Source of the DNA: Struthidea cinerea
Lineage: Eukaryota; Chordata; Aves; Passeriformes; Corcoracidae
Direction: 5' to 3'
Assembly: GCA_013397865.1 (NCBI GenBank)
Contig: VZTI01004400.1
Span: forward strand, 2,622,500 to 2,686,499
DNA length: 64,000 bases
Under the pieces are notes generated by a model, which was not told where the DNA came from, searched no databases, and saw nothing but the letters and a program-made list of their open reading frames with translations. Below are positions 63,941-64,000 of the stretch, one piece after another (the first letter of the stretch is position 1; each line of letters starts with the position of its first letter). Both the position numbers and the translations under genes were made by a program.

Positions 63941-64000
63941 AAAGAGGAAGTATGGTGCAAATAGAGCCTGTAATCTTCTTTTACCCTGGTCAAGTGAGAA

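Larger units (their letters stand above)
61967..64000. other. Start of intron 3
   Basis: Begins at the GTGAGT donor and runs to the window edge. It contains an ancient sense CR1 relic and a younger antisense CR1 3' end (listed separately), plus T16 (63894-63909) and G10 (63931-63940) homopolymers. No further exon was recognised, so the rest of the gene is outside the window. Confidence 0.6.

Noticed and set aside
1..64000. CRISPR array, bacterial operon or phage-like defence system
   Set aside because: No regularly spaced repeats, no dense coding, and clear bird intron and retroelement features throughout.

Overview
This window looks like bird nuclear DNA, probably from a passerine. It is AT-rich, intron-like sequence scattered with CR1 LINE fragments, including 3' ends that carry the CATAGAATCATAGAA signature (the reverse complement of the CR1 tail). 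It also holds solo retroviral LTRs and one short tRNA-Ile-derived SINE with a CR1-like tail at about 55.0-55.17 kb. That SINE architecture is known to me from songbird genomes (TguSINE1-type). There are no bacterial operons, CRISPR arrays or intact transposon genes, and nearly all open frames in the window are short and fortuitous.

I can support one host gene, on the + strand. A CpG island at about 1.5-3.65 kb, broken by a 752-base assembly gap, is the likely promoter and non-coding first exon. A first coding exon lies at 28,244-28,318. It has a good acceptor, an in-frame TGA nine bases upstream of the start, a strong Kozak context and a consensus GTGAGT donor, and it encodes MGNHVGKREHSTEKSTK. 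A second coding exon lies at 61,876-61,966, again with good splice sites and in matching phase. It adds 30 codons of lysine- and glutamate-rich, probably disordered sequence and ends in phase 1, so the gene continues past the right edge. The two introns are about 24.6 kb and 33.6 kb. I do not recognise the protein with confidence. Its start is a candidate N-myristoylation signal (Gly2, Lys7).

Region by region: 1-1,500 is 5' flank. The CpG island runs from 1,510 to about 3,655. Intron 1 runs from about 3,656 to 28,243 and holds an old antisense CR1 (11.64-12.64 kb), an ancient CR1/L3-like relic (about 17.87-18.42 kb), microsatellites and one 54-base gap. Intron 2 (28,319-61,875) is rich in mobile elements: a nested CR1/LTR cluster at 40.9-42.9 kb, antisense CR1 at 44.69-45.19 kb, a sense CR1 3' end at 46.13-46.43 kb, an antisense solo LTR at 49,219-49,601 with a 5-bp target-site duplication, the tRNA-Ile SINE, and a sense solo LTR at 60,170-60,782 with a perfect 6-bp target-site duplication. 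Intron 3 begins at 61,967 and contains two more CR1 pieces.

The most interesting points are the possible lipid-anchored N terminus, the SINE (a lineage marker), the nested insertion history at 41-43 kb, and a sense LTR with TATA and polyA-like signals only 1.1 kb upstream of the second coding exon. I found no convincing evidence of an undescribed biological system.
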